Shown one piece after another: positions 54,286 through 63,445 of a DNA stretch of 64,000 nucleotides (position 1 is the first letter of the stretch; every line of letters begins with the position of its first letter). Location of the stretch: contig NZ_QGGZ01000008.1 in the NCBI RefSeq assembly GCF_003148825.1, positions 365,153-429,152 of the forward strand. Direction: 5' to 3'. Source of the stretch: Streptomyces sp. CG 926. GTDB lineage: Bacteria > Actinomycetota > Actinomycetes > Streptomycetales > Streptomycetaceae. The notes beneath the pieces are model-generated. The model ran no database searches. It saw nothing but the letters and a program-made list of their open reading frames with translations, and had not been told where the DNA came from. A program made the translations under genes and the position numbers.

Positions 54286-54485
54286 ACCGGGCACCGCGGC
54301 GGGCGCGCGTCATCGTCCCTGGCATGGGCCGGTCACCTGTCATGCAGTCGGCGATGGCGACAAGCTTTTCGGCGTCGGAGTGATGGTGCCGTGTATGTGC
54401 TTTGAAACCCTTCGAAGGTCGGACAAGGTCATTGGCTGAGTGTCCCCATCTGATGACGGTGTGACAGCCGTGCCGAGGAGTGCCC

Positions 54486-55373
54486 ATGACCGAGAAGGTC
54501 CTCGCGAGCTGGAGAGACGGCTCGGCCAGGCAGGCGATCGTGGATTTCGTCCACGCGGCGACGGCGCCGGGGGCAGCGTTCGTCGATGTGGCCGATCGGA
54601 TCGCCACGTTCGACAACGACGGCACGCTATGGGTCGAGCAGCCACTGCCACCGCAGTTCGACTTCGTCTTCCGCACGTGGGCGCAGGAGGTGAAGGCCGA
54701 CCCCGCGCTCGCGGCGCAGCAGCCGTACAAGGCGCTCATCGAGAAGGACCCGGAGTTCTTCAAGGGCCTGGCGGCGCAGGACCCCAAGGTGGTGGAGACC
54801 TTGCTGGAGGGGTTCACCCGCTCGTGGGCCGGCACGACACCTGAGGAGTTCGACGCGCAGGTACGCGAGTGGATGACGACGGTGAAGCATCCGAAGCTCG
54901 GTGTCCCGTACGTGGAGCTGGTCTACCGCCCGATGCTGGAGCTCTTCGACCTCCTGCACACGAACGGCTTCCGGGTTTTCGTGTGCTCCGGCGGGGGCCG
55001 CGACTTCATGCGCGTGCTCGCCGAGCAGACCTGGGGGATCCCCAAGGAGAACGTCATCGGTACGGCGGCCGCGTACACCTACGCCGACGGGAAGCTCGTC
55101 CGCTCCCACGAGCTCCTGGGCAGCCTGGACCTGGGCGCGGGCAAGCCCGAGCACATCTTCGCCCACACCGGCCGGCTGCCCCTCTTCGCGGGCGGCAACG
55201 CCGACGTGGACATCGAGATGCTCCAGAGCGCGCGGTTCGCGCTGCTCGTCAACCACGACGACGAACAGCGCGAATTTTCCTACACCACCGGTGCCGAGGC
55301 GTCGCTCGCGAAGGCCAAGGAGCTCGGCTGGACGGTCGTGAGCATGAAGAACGACTGGGGCACCGTGTTCTGA
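54486..55373 (+). CDS. HAD-superfamily hydrolase
   Basis: A 295-residue HAD phosphatase. Motif I is ATFDNDGTLWVEQ (nucleophile Asp and DxDGT variant), motif II lies in FVCSGGGRDFM, and motif IV-like acidic residues in LFAGGNADVDIEML. A large helical cap (about residues 60-150) sits between motifs I and II. The substrate is unknown. Start ATG 54486 has GAGGAG upstream. It lies just after the integrase remnant. Confidence 0.87.
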   Translation: MTEKVLASWRDGSARQAIVDFVHAATAPGAAFVDVADRIATFDNDGTLWVEQPLPPQFDFVFRTWAQEVKADPALAAQQPYKALIEKDPEFFKGLAAQDPKVVETLLEGFTRSWAGTTPEEFDAQVREWMTTVKHPKLGVPYVELVYRPMLELFDLLHTNGFRVFVCSGGGRDFMRVLAEQTWGIPKENVIGTAAAYTYADGKLVRSHELLGSLDLGAGKPEHIFAHTGRLPLFAGGNADVDIEMLQSARFALLVNHDDEQREFSYTTGAEASLAKAKELGWTVVSMKNDWGTVF

Positions 55374-55492
55374 CCGGCAGGCCGCGAGCGTGACCTGCCC
55401 GTCGACGTGCTCGTCGACCGGAGAGCGGACGCTCCCACAGTCCAAGTCGCCCCATCAACCAGCCCGCCGTGTCCGTCCCTTGTGGAGTCCGA

Positions 55493-56134
55493 ATGAACGA
55501 CCTCATGGCAGTCGACGTCCTGCTCAATCCGGACGAGAGTATGATCGCGCTCGCGAAGCAGGTCAACGCGCGCATGCTCACCAGCGTCCCCGCACCGACG
55601 GGATTCGCTCTCGACGAGCACCACCAGCCGCACATCACCGCGCTGCAGCGCTACGTGCGAACCGCCGCTCTGGACCAGGTCTACGCGGCGATCGACGACG
55701 TGGTCGCCTCCCTGGACCTGTCGACCCTGAAGCTGACCACCCACCGCATCGCCCACATGGAAGTGCAGCCGTCGATCGGGCTGGCCGCGATCGTCGTCAC
55801 ACCCGGGCCCGAGGTCATCGACTTCCAGGCGCGTCTCATCGACGCACTGCGGCCGTACACCGGCAGCGGCGGCACCGCGGACGCCTACGTCCGCACCGAC
55901 GCCGAACCGGACATCAACGCCGCCACTCTCACCTACATCGAGAACTACGTCCCCGACCACAGCGGTGAGAACTACCTCCCCCACGTCACCGTCGGCCTGG
56001 CCACCCTCAGTGACTTGAAGACCGTCGAAGCCGAGCCGCCCGCCCCGCAGGCCTTCTCCGTGAGCGGCGTCAGCATCTACCAGCTCGGCAACAACGGCAC
56101 CGCCGCCAAACCACTCAGGAGCTGGGGCATGTAG
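55493..56134 (+). CDS. 2'-5' RNA ligase / 2H phosphoesterase family protein
   Basis: A 213-residue 2H-fold protein. The two HxT-type motifs are QPHITALQRY and LPHVTVGLA, about 115 residues apart. Such proteins open or make 2'-5' or cyclic phosphodiester bonds in RNA or nucleotides; the true substrate is not known. Start ATG 55493 has GGAG upstream. It stands apart from its neighbours, 120 bp after the HAD gene. Confidence 0.85.
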   Translation: MNDLMAVDVLLNPDESMIALAKQVNARMLTSVPAPTGFALDEHHQPHITALQRYVRTAALDQVYAAIDDVVASLDLSTLKLTTHRIAHMEVQPSIGLAAIVVTPGPEVIDFQARLIDALRPYTGSGGTADAYVRTDAEPDINAATLTYIENYVPDHSGENYLPHVTVGLATLSDLKTVEAEPPAPQAFSVSGVSIYQLGNNGTAAKPLRSWGM

Positions 56135-56206
56135 CGCGACGGTCCACGGCCAGGCCTCCGTTCACGCGGGGGTCGCCACCGTCCGTGGCCGGGCGGTGGA
56201 CCTCCC

Positions 56207-56692
56207 TCAGCCCCGCAGCAGGCGGGCCTTGGCCGTCGTGAACTCCTGGGGGGTCAGCAGGCCCTCGCGGGCGAGGCCGGCCAGCTGGGTGAGCTCCGCG
56301 ACCAGGCCGGCCGGGGCCGGGTGGTCCGGGCCGACCGCCGCCACCGCCGGCTCCGGCCCTGTCGGCCGGCCGGGCTCGGGCGGCCACCCGTCCGACGGTT
56401 CGGTCCGCGCCCCGGTCCGCGCCCCGGTCCGCGCCCCGGTCCGCGCCCCGGTCCGCGCCCCGGCCGGCGCCCCGGCCGGCGGTCCGGACCGCTCCACCGC
56501 GCTTGATGTCGCCGAGCCCGACGTGTCCGGGCCCGACCTGTCCGGGCCCGACGTCTCCGGGCCCTGCGGCCCCACCGAGCCCGCCGTCGCCTCCGCCGCG
56601 CCCGACGCCCGCGCCAGCAGGCCCCGTAGCAGCGGGTGTCCCGGCGGGCGGTTCGCCGCGTGGACCGTTACTCCCATCGGGCGGATGAACAT
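56207..56692 (-). CDS. SHOCT-domain protein with repetitive linker
   Basis: A 161-residue protein: an N-terminal short segment (PMGVTVHAANRPPGHPLLRG), a variable Gly/Ser/Ala/Arg/Thr linker with GARTGARTGARTG repeats, and a C-terminal SHOCT motif (LVAELTQLAGLAREGLLTPQEF). SHOCT domains bind protein partners or oligomerise. Its start overlaps the stop of the DUF6325 gene (TGATG), so the two are coupled. The linker is encoded by tandem 12-bp units and may be length-variable. Confidence 0.8.
   Translation of the reverse strand: MFIRPMGVTVHAANRPPGHPLLRGLLARASGAAEATAGSVGPQGPETSGPDRSGPDTSGSATSSAVERSGPPAGAPAGARTGARTGARTGARTGARTEPSDGWPPEPGRPTGPEPAVAAVGPDHPAPAGLVAELTQLAGLAREGLLTPQEFTTAKARLLRG
56401..56484. 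repeat. Seven 12-bp tandem units inside the SHOCT gene
   Basis: CGGTCCGCGCCC occurs five times without change (56401-56460) followed in register by CGGCCGGCGCCC and CGGCCGGCGGTC. The phase is a multiple of three, so copy-number changes would lengthen or shorten the GART linker without frameshift. Confidence 0.9.
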
Positions 56693-57099
56693 CAGGCCAC
56701 CCCCGCCCGTGGGTCCGCCGGCACCCGGTCCGGCGGGATGCGGACCGAGCCCACGATCCGGCCGCCCGCCGCCCGTACGGCGATCGCCGCGTCCTCGGCC
56801 CACAGGTGTTCGACCACGAGCAGCAGCGCGCAGCTGCCGCGTTCCAGCAGCCCCGCCGCCTCCTGGATGTCCTCCGGCCCGATCAGCCGCGCCACGTCCC
56901 GGCCGGTCAGCAGGCCGTTCAGCTCCACGAACTCGTCGAACTCGGCCGCCAGGACATCCCCCGACGCCGTCCTCGTCGCCACGATCCCGTCGATCAGCCG
57001 GACCACCCCGGTCTTGCGCAGCCCCATCACGGCCTCGACCGCCGGAGCCCGCAGCTGCTCCTCCGGGAAGGCGAGGACGATGAATTCCACAGGTCCCAT
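56692..57099 (-). CDS. DUF6325-family protein
   Basis: A 135-residue protein that begins MGPVEFIVLAFPEEQ and contains the ALLLVVEHLWAEDAA segment, matching the DUF6325 family of unknown function. It sits in an operon with the SHOCT protein and is divergent from the ftsW-like gene. Possibly membrane-associated or stress-linked as relatives are; not shown by the sequence. Confidence 0.85.
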   Translation of the reverse strand: MGPVEFIVLAFPEEQLRAPAVEAVMGLRKTGVVRLIDGIVATRTASGDVLAAEFDEFVELNGLLTGRDVARLIGPEDIQEAAGLLERGSCALLLVVEHLWAEDAAIAVRAAGGRIVGSVRIPPDRVPADPRAGVA

Positions 57100-57137
57100 G
57101 CGCCTCGGCTCCTCACTTTCGACACTTCCGACCGTTT

Positions 57138-57166
57138 TTGACGACTCTTCGGCACACTATGACATA
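57138..57166 (+). promoter_or_regulatory. Candidate promoter of the FtsW-PBP operon
   Basis: TTGACG at 57138-57143 and GACATA at 57161-57166 with a 17-base spacer; transcription would start near 57173, about 30 bases before the ATG. The region is unusually AT-rich and GACATA is repeated seven bases later. Confidence 0.4.
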
Positions 57167-57205
57167 AGCGGACATATCATCCGTCTGCTTGCTACGTTTC
57201 GGTCT

Positions 57206-58576
57206 ATGACCGCTCTGACGGCGAAGGTGACGGAGCCCGCCCCGCCCCCGCCCCCCGGCGCCGGTGCCCCCAAACGGCGCGGCGTCGAGCTGACGCTCCT
57301 CGCCGGAGCCGTCCTGATCTCCGTACTCGGTCACCTCTACGTCGGCCTCGCGACCACCGGCCACCTCCCCGGCCCCGCCGCCCGCTACGCCACCGGCCTG
57401 TGCGTCGCCGCCCTGCTCGCACACCTCGCCGTCCGCCTGCGGGCCCCGTACGCCGATCCCCTCCTGCTCCCCATCGCCGTCCTCCTCAACGGCCTGGGCC
57501 TGGTCCTCATCCAGCGCCTCGACGTGACGACCCCCGGCCATCTCACCGCCGGCGACCAACTCCTCTGGTCGGCCCTGGGCGTGGCGCTGTTCGTACTGGT
57601 CGTCGCGCTGCTCGGCGACCACCGGGTGCTCCAGCGCTACGCCTACCTCTCCGTCGCCGTGGCCCTCGTCCTGATGCTGGTCCCCGTCTTCTTCCCGGCG
57701 GTCAACGGCGCGCACATCTGGATCCGGTTCGCCGGGCTCTCCTTCCAGCCGGGGGAGTTCGCCAAGATCCTGCTCGCGGTCTTCTTCGCCGCCTACCTCG
57801 CCGCGAACCGCACCGCGCTCGCCCTCACCGGGCGCCGGCTGTTCTGGAAGCTCCGGCTCCTGCCCGGCCGCGTCCTCGGCCCGATCCTCGCGATCTGGCT
57901 GCTCAGCGTCGGCGTCCTGGTCCTGGAGCGGGACCTGGGCACCTCGCTGCTGTTCTTCGGCCTGTTCGTGATCATGCTGTTCACCGCCACCGGGCGGATC
58001 GGCTGGATCGCGATCGGGCTGCTGCTCGCCGCCCTCGGCGCGTACGCCGTCGGGACCTTCGAACCGCACGTGCACAGCCGGGTGGACGACTGGCTGAATC
58101 CTTTCGCCTCCATCGAGCGCGGCGAGGGCCCCGGCCAGCTCGCCCAGTCCCTCTTCGCCTTCGGCGCCGGTGGTCTCCTCGGCGCCGGGCTCGGCCACGG
58201 CCAGTCCTTCCTCATCGGCTTCGCCGCCAAGTCGGACTTCATCCTCGCCACCGCCGGCGAGGAGCTCGGCCTCGTCGGCCTCGCCGCGATCCTGCTCCTC
58301 TACGGGCTCCTCGTCGCCCGGGGCTTCCGCGCCGGGCTCGCGCTGCGCGACCCCTTCGGGCGGCTCCTCGCCACCGGGCTCGCCTCGATCGTCGCCCTCC
58401 AGGTCTTCGTCATCGCGGGGGGTGTCACCGGCCTGATCCCGCTCACCGGCATGGCCATGCCCTTCCTCGCCCAGGGCGGCTCCTCCGTCGTCACCAACTG
58501 GATCATCGTCGCGCTGCTGGTCCGGCTCAGCGACAGCGCCCGCAGACCCCGCCCCGCGAAGGAGCCGGCCGAGTGA
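57206..58576 (+). CDS. FtsW/RodA/SpoVE-family peptidoglycan polymerase
   Basis: A 456-residue SEDS protein with about ten membrane segments. The conserved loop ALRDPFG..ATGLASIVALQVFV and the SEDS motif IPLTGMAMPFLAQGGSS are visible; the periplasmic loop includes PFASIERGEGPGQLAQSLFAFGAGG (core FAFGAGGLLGAGLGHG). These enzymes polymerise glycan strands. It is coupled to a transpeptidase gene, the classic SEDS/bPBP pair. ATG 57206 has no ribosome site, so translation may start from a short leader. N-terminal Pro/Gly-rich tail is cytoplasmic. Confidence 0.93.
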   Translation: MTALTAKVTEPAPPPPPGAGAPKRRGVELTLLAGAVLISVLGHLYVGLATTGHLPGPAARYATGLCVAALLAHLAVRLRAPYADPLLLPIAVLLNGLGLVLIQRLDVTTPGHLTAGDQLLWSALGVALFVLVVALLGDHRVLQRYAYLSVAVALVLMLVPVFFPAVNGAHIWIRFAGLSFQPGEFAKILLAVFFAAYLAANRTALALTGRRLFWKLRLLPGRVLGPILAIWLLSVGVLVLERDLGTSLLFFGLFVIMLFTATGRIGWIAIGLLLAALGAYAVGTFEPHVHSRVDDWLNPFASIERGEGPGQLAQSLFAFGAGGLLGAGLGHGQSFLIGFAAKSDFILATAGEELGLVGLAAILLLYGLLVARGFRAGLALRDPFGRLLATGLASIVALQVFVIAGGVTGLIPLTGMAMPFLAQGGSSVVTNWIIVALLVRLSDSARRPRPAKEPAE

Positions 58577-60033
58577 TCCGCTACATCCGCTGGTGCGCGT
58601 ACTTCTGCGCCCTCCTGCTGGTCGCCCTGCTGGTCAACATCGCCCGTGTGCAGGTCTGGGAGTCCGCCGCCTACGGCGCGAACCCGGCCAACAAGCGCCC
58701 CGCCATCGAGCGCTACGCCGAACCCCGCGGGGACATCCTGGTCGACGGCCGCCCCGTCACCGGCTCCCGCGACAGCGGCCAACTACTGCGCTACGAACGC
58801 ACGTACACGAACGGCCCGCTCTACGCGCCCGTCACCGGCTTCTCCTCCCAGACCTACGGGACCAGCTTCGTCGAGCGCGCCGAGGACCCGATCCTGTCGG
58901 GCACCGACCCGGGACTCTCGGCCTTCCCGCTCTGGTACGAACTGGCCCGCGGCCGTCCCGCCGGCGGGAACGCCGCCACCACCGTCCGCGCCGGCATGCA
59001 GCGGGCCGCGTACGCCGGACTCGCCGGCAAGCGCGGCGCGGTGGCCGCCGTCGAGCCGGCCACCGGGAAGATCCTCGCGCTGGTCAGCAGCCCCTCGTAC
59101 GACCCGTCCGTGCTCTCCGGTACGGGTGCGAAGGTCAAGGAGGCCTGGACCGCCCTGAACGCGGACCCCGCCCGGCCGATGCTCAACCGGGCCCTGCGCG
59201 AGACGTACCCGCCCGGCTCCACCTTCAAGATCGTGACGGCGGCGGCCGCCCTCGACGCGGGCGTGGTCACCGATGTGGACGCGCCGACCCGGACCCCTGA
59301 CCCCTACCCGCTGCCCGGGACCAGCACCCTGTTGCCGAACGCGGGCACCGGCTGCGAGGACGCCTCGATGGCGGAGGCGGTGCAGTGGTCCTGCAACACG
59401 GTGATGGCGAAGATCGGGGTGCAGGTCGGGCTGCGCGCCATGGTGGAGGCGGCGCGGCGCTTCGGCTTCAACACCGAGGGGCTACGGGTGCCCTCGTGGG
59501 TGTCCCGGTCCAACTTCGACACCGACATGAGCCAGGACCAGCTGGCCCTTTCCTCGATCGGGCAGTTCAACACCAAGGCGACACCGCTGCAGATGGCCAT
59601 GGTCGCGGCGGCCGTGGCGAACGGCGGCGAGCTCAAGTACCCCTACCTGGTGGACGGGACGACCCAGGACGACGGCTCCCAGGTCCGGCGCGGCGACCGG
59701 CGCAGCCTGGGCCGGGCGATGAACCCGGCCACCGCGCTGCGGATGCAGGAGCTGATGGTCAAGGTGGTGGAGGACGGCACCGGAAAGAACGCCGCGATCC
59801 CGGGCGCCGTGGTCGGAGGCAAGACGGGCACCGCGCAGCACGGGGTCGGCAACGCGGGGACCCCGTACGCCTGGTTCATCTCCTGGGCCAGGGCCGAGGG
59901 CACGCCCCTGCCGCAGGTGGCGGTCGCGGTGGTGGTCGAGGACGCCTCCGCCGACCGGGGTGACATCAGCGGCAACGGCGCGGCGGCCCCGATCGCGCGG
60001 GCGGTGATGGAAGCGGCGCTGGCCACCGGCTGA
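58573..60033 (+). CDS. Class B penicillin-binding protein (transpeptidase)
   Basis: A 486-residue PBP with one N-terminal membrane anchor (FCALLLVALLVNIARVQVW), a non-catalytic domain and a transpeptidase with SxxK (PGSTFK, Ser216), SxN (SCN, Ser273) and KTG (GKTGTA, from 417). It cross-links peptidoglycan together with the SEDS polymerase of the gene before it. GTG 58573 overlaps that stop (GTGA). It is shorter than FtsI and lacks PASTA domains. The related S. coelicolor pair is implicated in growth and sporulation. Confidence 0.95.
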   Translation: MIRYIRWCAYFCALLLVALLVNIARVQVWESAAYGANPANKRPAIERYAEPRGDILVDGRPVTGSRDSGQLLRYERTYTNGPLYAPVTGFSSQTYGTSFVERAEDPILSGTDPGLSAFPLWYELARGRPAGGNAATTVRAGMQRAAYAGLAGKRGAVAAVEPATGKILALVSSPSYDPSVLSGTGAKVKEAWTALNADPARPMLNRALRETYPPGSTFKIVTAAAALDAGVVTDVDAPTRTPDPYPLPGTSTLLPNAGTGCEDASMAEAVQWSCNTVMAKIGVQVGLRAMVEAARRFGFNTEGLRVPSWVSRSNFDTDMSQDQLALSSIGQFNTKATPLQMAMVAAAVANGGELKYPYLVDGTTQDDGSQVRRGDRRSLGRAMNPATALRMQELMVKVVEDGTGKNAAIPGAVVGGKTGTAQHGVGNAGTPYAWFISWARAEGTPLPQVAVAVVVEDASADRGDISGNGAAAPIARAVMEAALATG

Positions 60034-60099
60034 CACCCGCCGAGGCCGGGGCCGAAGCCGGGGCCGAAGCCGAAGCCGGGGCCGTCGACCGGGCGGCGT

Positions 60100-61209
60100 C
60101 TACGGGGCGTCGGCCCCCTCGGCGATGGCGGACTCGACCTCCGCCACCCGCGCCGACTCCTCGGCCGCGAACCGCTCGCGGTCCAGGGCCTCGGCGATCT
60201 CCTCGTCCTGGCTCATCAGCAGGTCCAGGTTCGAGTCGCCCATGTCGAAGACGCCGAGGTCCAGGTAGGCGCGCTGCAGCCGCTCGCCCCACAGCCCGAT
60301 GTCCTTCACGCACGGCACGATCCTGCTGAACAGCAGCTTGCGGAACAGGTGCAGGAACTCCGACTGCTCGCTGAGCAGCGTCGCCTCCGCGGCCCCGATG
60401 CCGAAGTTCTCCAGCACCTCCACCCCGAGCAGCCGGTCCCGCATCAGGTAGCAGCCCTCGATCACGAACTCCTCGCGCTCGCGCAGCTCGGCGTCGGTGA
60501 GCTGTTTGTAGTAGTCGCGCAGCGCCATCCGCCCGAAGGCCACGTGCCGGGCCTCGTCCTGCATCACGTACGCCAGGAGCTGCTTCGGCAGCGGCTTGGT
60601 GGTCGTGTCGCGGATCATGCCGAAGGCGGCCAGGGCCAGCCCCTCGATGAGCACCTGCATGCCCAGGTACGGCATGTCCCAGCGGGAGTCGCGCAGGGTG
60701 TCGCCCAGCAGCCCCTGGAGACTGTCGTTGATCGGGTACAGCATCCCGACCTTCTCGTGCAGGAAGCGCCCGAAGATCTCGGCGTGCCGGGCCTCGTCCA
60801 TGGTCTGCGTGGCGGAGTAGAACTTCGCGTCCAGGTCCGGCACCGACTCCACGATGCGCGCCGCGCACACCATCGCGCCCTGCTCGCCGTGCAGGAACTG
60901 GCTGAAGTTCCAGGAGGCGTAGTGCCGGCGCAGCTCGCCCTTGTCCTTCGCGGTGAGCTTGGCCCAGTGCCGCGTCCCGTACAGCGGCAGGGCCTCCTCG
61001 GGAGTGCCCAGCGGATCGTAGGGGTCCACCTCGATGTCCCAGTCGATGCGCTTGCCGCCGTCCCACTGCTTGTCCTTGCCCTTCTGGTAGAGCGCCAGCA
61101 GCCGCTCGCGGCCGTCGGCGTACTCCCAGCTGAAGCGGGCGGAGCCGGCGGCGGGGACCTGCCAGACCGGCTCGCCCGGATTCTCGGTGTAGAGCTCATG
61201 CGTCGACAC
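60100..61209 (-). CDS. Ferritin-like diiron protein (R2-like/oxygenase)
   Basis: A 369-residue ferritin-like protein with two diiron ligand helices: HGEQGAMV and TMDEARHAE, then EGLALAAF and VMQDEARHVAFG. The E/D-E-x-x-H pattern is that of R2-like and acyl or amine oxygenases. Substrate is not known. Start GTG 61209 has GAGGGGGC upstream. It is divergent from a second diiron enzyme gene 168 bp away, and the pair may share a promoter region and substrate pathway. Confidence 0.85.
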   Translation of the reverse strand: MSTHELYTENPGEPVWQVPAAGSARFSWEYADGRERLLALYQKGKDKQWDGGKRIDWDIEVDPYDPLGTPEEALPLYGTRHWAKLTAKDKGELRRHYASWNFSQFLHGEQGAMVCAARIVESVPDLDAKFYSATQTMDEARHAEIFGRFLHEKVGMLYPINDSLQGLLGDTLRDSRWDMPYLGMQVLIEGLALAAFGMIRDTTTKPLPKQLLAYVMQDEARHVAFGRMALRDYYKQLTDAELREREEFVIEGCYLMRDRLLGVEVLENFGIGAAEATLLSEQSEFLHLFRKLLFSRIVPCVKDIGLWGERLQRAYLDLGVFDMGDSNLDLLMSQDEEIAEALDRERFAAEESARVAEVESAIAEGADAP

Positions 61210-61327
61210 TGACGCCCCCTCGTCTCACGTACTGCCGTGTGGGACCGGACAGTTGGCAGCGTCACACGTTGGTAGACACGGGGTCAACAAGTCGTGCGCG
61301 AGGGATTGACGACCTTGCTGACAGGCA

Positions 61328-61344
61328 GTCTCATAAGAGGAGAC
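61328..61344. promoter_or_regulatory. Candidate operator GTCTC-N7-GAGAC
   Basis: A short inverted repeat in the divergent region between the two diiron genes. Five-base arms are weak evidence; a TetR-type site is only suggested by location. Confidence 0.3.
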
Positions 61345-61377
61345 AGCCGGTAACTCGACGACGAGGTGTCCGAACCC

Positions 61378-62307
61378 ATGACCACCGTGACCGAACGAGC
61401 CGCGCTCCAGGACGCCCTCGGCCTGCTCAAGGACCGTGAGCAGATAGCCGAGCGACTGCTCGAATCCTCGGCCAAGCACTCCTTCGACCCCGACAAGGAA
61501 CTCGACTGGGACTCACCCCCCATCGAGGGCAAGTACTACTGGCCGCCGGAACTGCTCTCCCTCTACGACACCCCGCTGTGGAAGAAGATGGGGGAGGAGC
61601 AGCGCATCGACCTCTCCCGCCACGAGGCGGCGGCGCTCGGCTCGCTCGGCATCTGGTTCGAGATCATCCTCATGCAGCTCATGGTCCGGCACATCTACGA
61701 CAAGTCCCTGACCAGCAATCACGTCCGCTACGCGCTTACCGAGATCGCCGACGAGTGCCGCCACTCGATGATGTTCGCCCGCATGATCCAGAAGGCCGGC
61801 GCCCCCGAGTACCCCGTCTCCCGCCTCAACCACAACCTCGCGCGGATCCTGAAGACCGTCTCGACGACCCCCGGATCCTTCGCCTGCACCCTCCTCGGCG
61901 AGGAGATCCTCGACTGGATGCAGCGCCTGACCTTCCCGGACGAGCGCGTCCAACCGCTGGTCCGCGGCGTCACCCGGATCCACGTCATCGAAGAGGCCCG
62001 ACACGTCCGGTACGCCCGCGAGGAACTGCGCCGCCAGATGCTGACGGCCCCGCGCTGGGAGCAGGAACTCACCCGGATCAGCTGCGGCGAGGCCGCCCGC
62101 GTCTTCTCACTGGCCTTCGTCAACCCGGCCGTCTACGACAACGTCGGCCTCGACCGCCGCGAGGCCGTCGCCCAGGTGAAGGCGAGCGGCCACCGCCGCG
62201 AGGTCATGCAGAGCGGCGCGAAGCGGCTCACCGACTTCCTCGACGACATCGGCGTGCTGCGCGGCGTCGGCCGCAAGCTCTGGCAGAGCTCGGGGCTGCT
62301 GGCCTAG
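61378..62307 (+). CDS. AurF-like diiron N-oxygenase family protein
   Basis: A 309-residue diiron protein. Ligands lie in WFEIILMQLM, DECRHSMMF, LLGEEILDWMQ and EEARHVRYARE. The family includes the p-aminobenzoate N-oxygenase AurF that oxidises amines to nitro groups; real substrate unknown. I choose ATG 61378, about 12 bases after GAGGTG, over GTG 61366 which overlaps that site. A TetR gene follows and might control it; GTCTC-N7-GAGAC at 61328-61344 is a candidate operator. Confidence 0.85.
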   Translation: MTTVTERAALQDALGLLKDREQIAERLLESSAKHSFDPDKELDWDSPPIEGKYYWPPELLSLYDTPLWKKMGEEQRIDLSRHEAAALGSLGIWFEIILMQLMVRHIYDKSLTSNHVRYALTEIADECRHSMMFARMIQKAGAPEYPVSRLNHNLARILKTVSTTPGSFACTLLGEEILDWMQRLTFPDERVQPLVRGVTRIHVIEEARHVRYAREELRRQMLTAPRWEQELTRISCGEAARVFSLAFVNPAVYDNVGLDRREAVAQVKASGHRREVMQSGAKRLTDFLDDIGVLRGVGRKLWQSSGLLA

Positions 62308-62400
62308 GCCGCTTCGGGCCGGCCCGGTGGTCGACCGCGGGATCCTGCCCGATCGCCGGGACACCCACCCGGCGGACGTACGCGGGGCTACCCTGCGGAC

Positions 62401-63114
62401 ATGACCGTACGCGCGTACCGCAGGCTGAGCGTCGAGGAGCGGCGAGCCCAACTCCTCGACGCCGCCCTTTCGCTGTTCGCGCACCGGGCACCGGAGGAGG
62501 TCTCGCTCGACGACGTCGCCGAAGCCGCCGGCGTGTCCCGCCCGCTCGTCTACCGCTACTTCCCGGGCGGCAAGCAGCAGCTCTACGAGGCCGCCCTCCG
62601 CTCGGCCGCCGACGTCCTCGAACTGTGCTTCGCCGAACCCCAGCAGGGCCCCCTGACCCGGCGCCTGTCCCGCGCCCTGGACCGCTACCTCGCCTTCGTC
62701 GACGAGCACGACGCCGGTTTCGCGGCCCTCCTCCAGGGCGGCAGCGTCGTCGAGACCTCCCGCACGACCGCGACGGTCGACGGCATCCGGCGGTCGGCGG
62801 CCGAGCAGATCCTCTTCCACCTGGGCGTCCCGACCCCCGGCCCCCGGCTGCGCATGATGGTCCGTACGTGGATCACCGCCGTCGAGGCCGCCTCCCTCAT
62901 CTGGATCGACGAGGGCAAGCAGCCCGAGGTCGAGCACCTGCGGGACTGGCTGCTGGACCAGTTCATCGCCCTGCTGACCGCCACCGCCGCCACGGACCCG
63001 GAAACGGCCGCGGCCGCCCGGGCCGCCCTCGCGCTGGAATCGCCGGACGGCCCGGTCGGTGTGCTGGCCCGCCGCGTCGTCCCGGTGGTGTCCGAGGCCG
63101 CCCACCTGCTGTGA
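62401..63114 (+). CDS. TetR/AcrR-family transcriptional regulator
   Basis: A 237-residue TetR protein with the HTH SLDDVAEAAGVSRPLVYRYF and a C-terminal ligand-binding domain. Its gene lies 93 bp downstream of and in line with the AurF-like gene, so it may act on the diiron pair, but it has no intergenic operator of its own. ATG 62401. The ligand is unknown. Confidence 0.9.
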   Translation: MTVRAYRRLSVEERRAQLLDAALSLFAHRAPEEVSLDDVAEAAGVSRPLVYRYFPGGKQQLYEAALRSAADVLELCFAEPQQGPLTRRLSRALDRYLAFVDEHDAGFAALLQGGSVVETSRTTATVDGIRRSAAEQILFHLGVPTPGPRLRMMVRTWITAVEAASLIWIDEGKQPEVEHLRDWLLDQFIALLTATAATDPETAAAARAALALESPDGPVGVLARRVVPVVSEAAHLL

Positions 63115-63124
63115 CACTGGTGGG

Positions 63125-63397
63125 GTGAGAAGCCAACCGACCCCGTTCGAGGGCGGCCCGATGGACGGCCGGGTCCTTCCCGTCCTCCTCGGCCCGACCG
63201 GACACCCCCCGAAGTGGTACGAGATCCCCGTCCCGACGCCGGACGGCGGCCCGCCCACGGTCCTGCTGTACGAACGTGTCCCAGCGGGGTACTCCAAGCG
63301 GCTCGGCCTGCAGAAGGGATGGAAGTACGACTTCCGCCCCACGGGCACCAAGCCGAAGCCCCGCTGGCCTTGGACCAAGACCCCGCGCCAACCCTGA
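63125..63397 (+). CDS. Small conserved hypothetical protein
   Basis: A 90-residue protein rich in Pro, Gly and Lys with segments WYEIPVPTPDGGPPTVLL and RLGLQKGWKYDFRPTGTKP. A similar short protein is found near this TetR gene in other Streptomyces, as I remember. I use GTG 63125; an ATG at 63161 would be shorter by 12 codons. Neither has a strong ribosome site. Unknown function. Confidence 0.6.
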   Translation: MRSQPTPFEGGPMDGRVLPVLLGPTGHPPKWYEIPVPTPDGGPPTVLLYERVPAGYSKRLGLQKGWKYDFRPTGTKPKPRWPWTKTPRQP

Positions 63398-63445
63398 GCC
63401 GGGGGCGAGGAGGCTCCGGCCGGGGTCGGTCGGGTGCGTCGGGCC

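Noticed and set aside
54286..54485. Possible tRNA or att site beside the integrase remnant
   Set aside because: No cloverleaf could be folded by eye and no direct repeat bounding an element was found.
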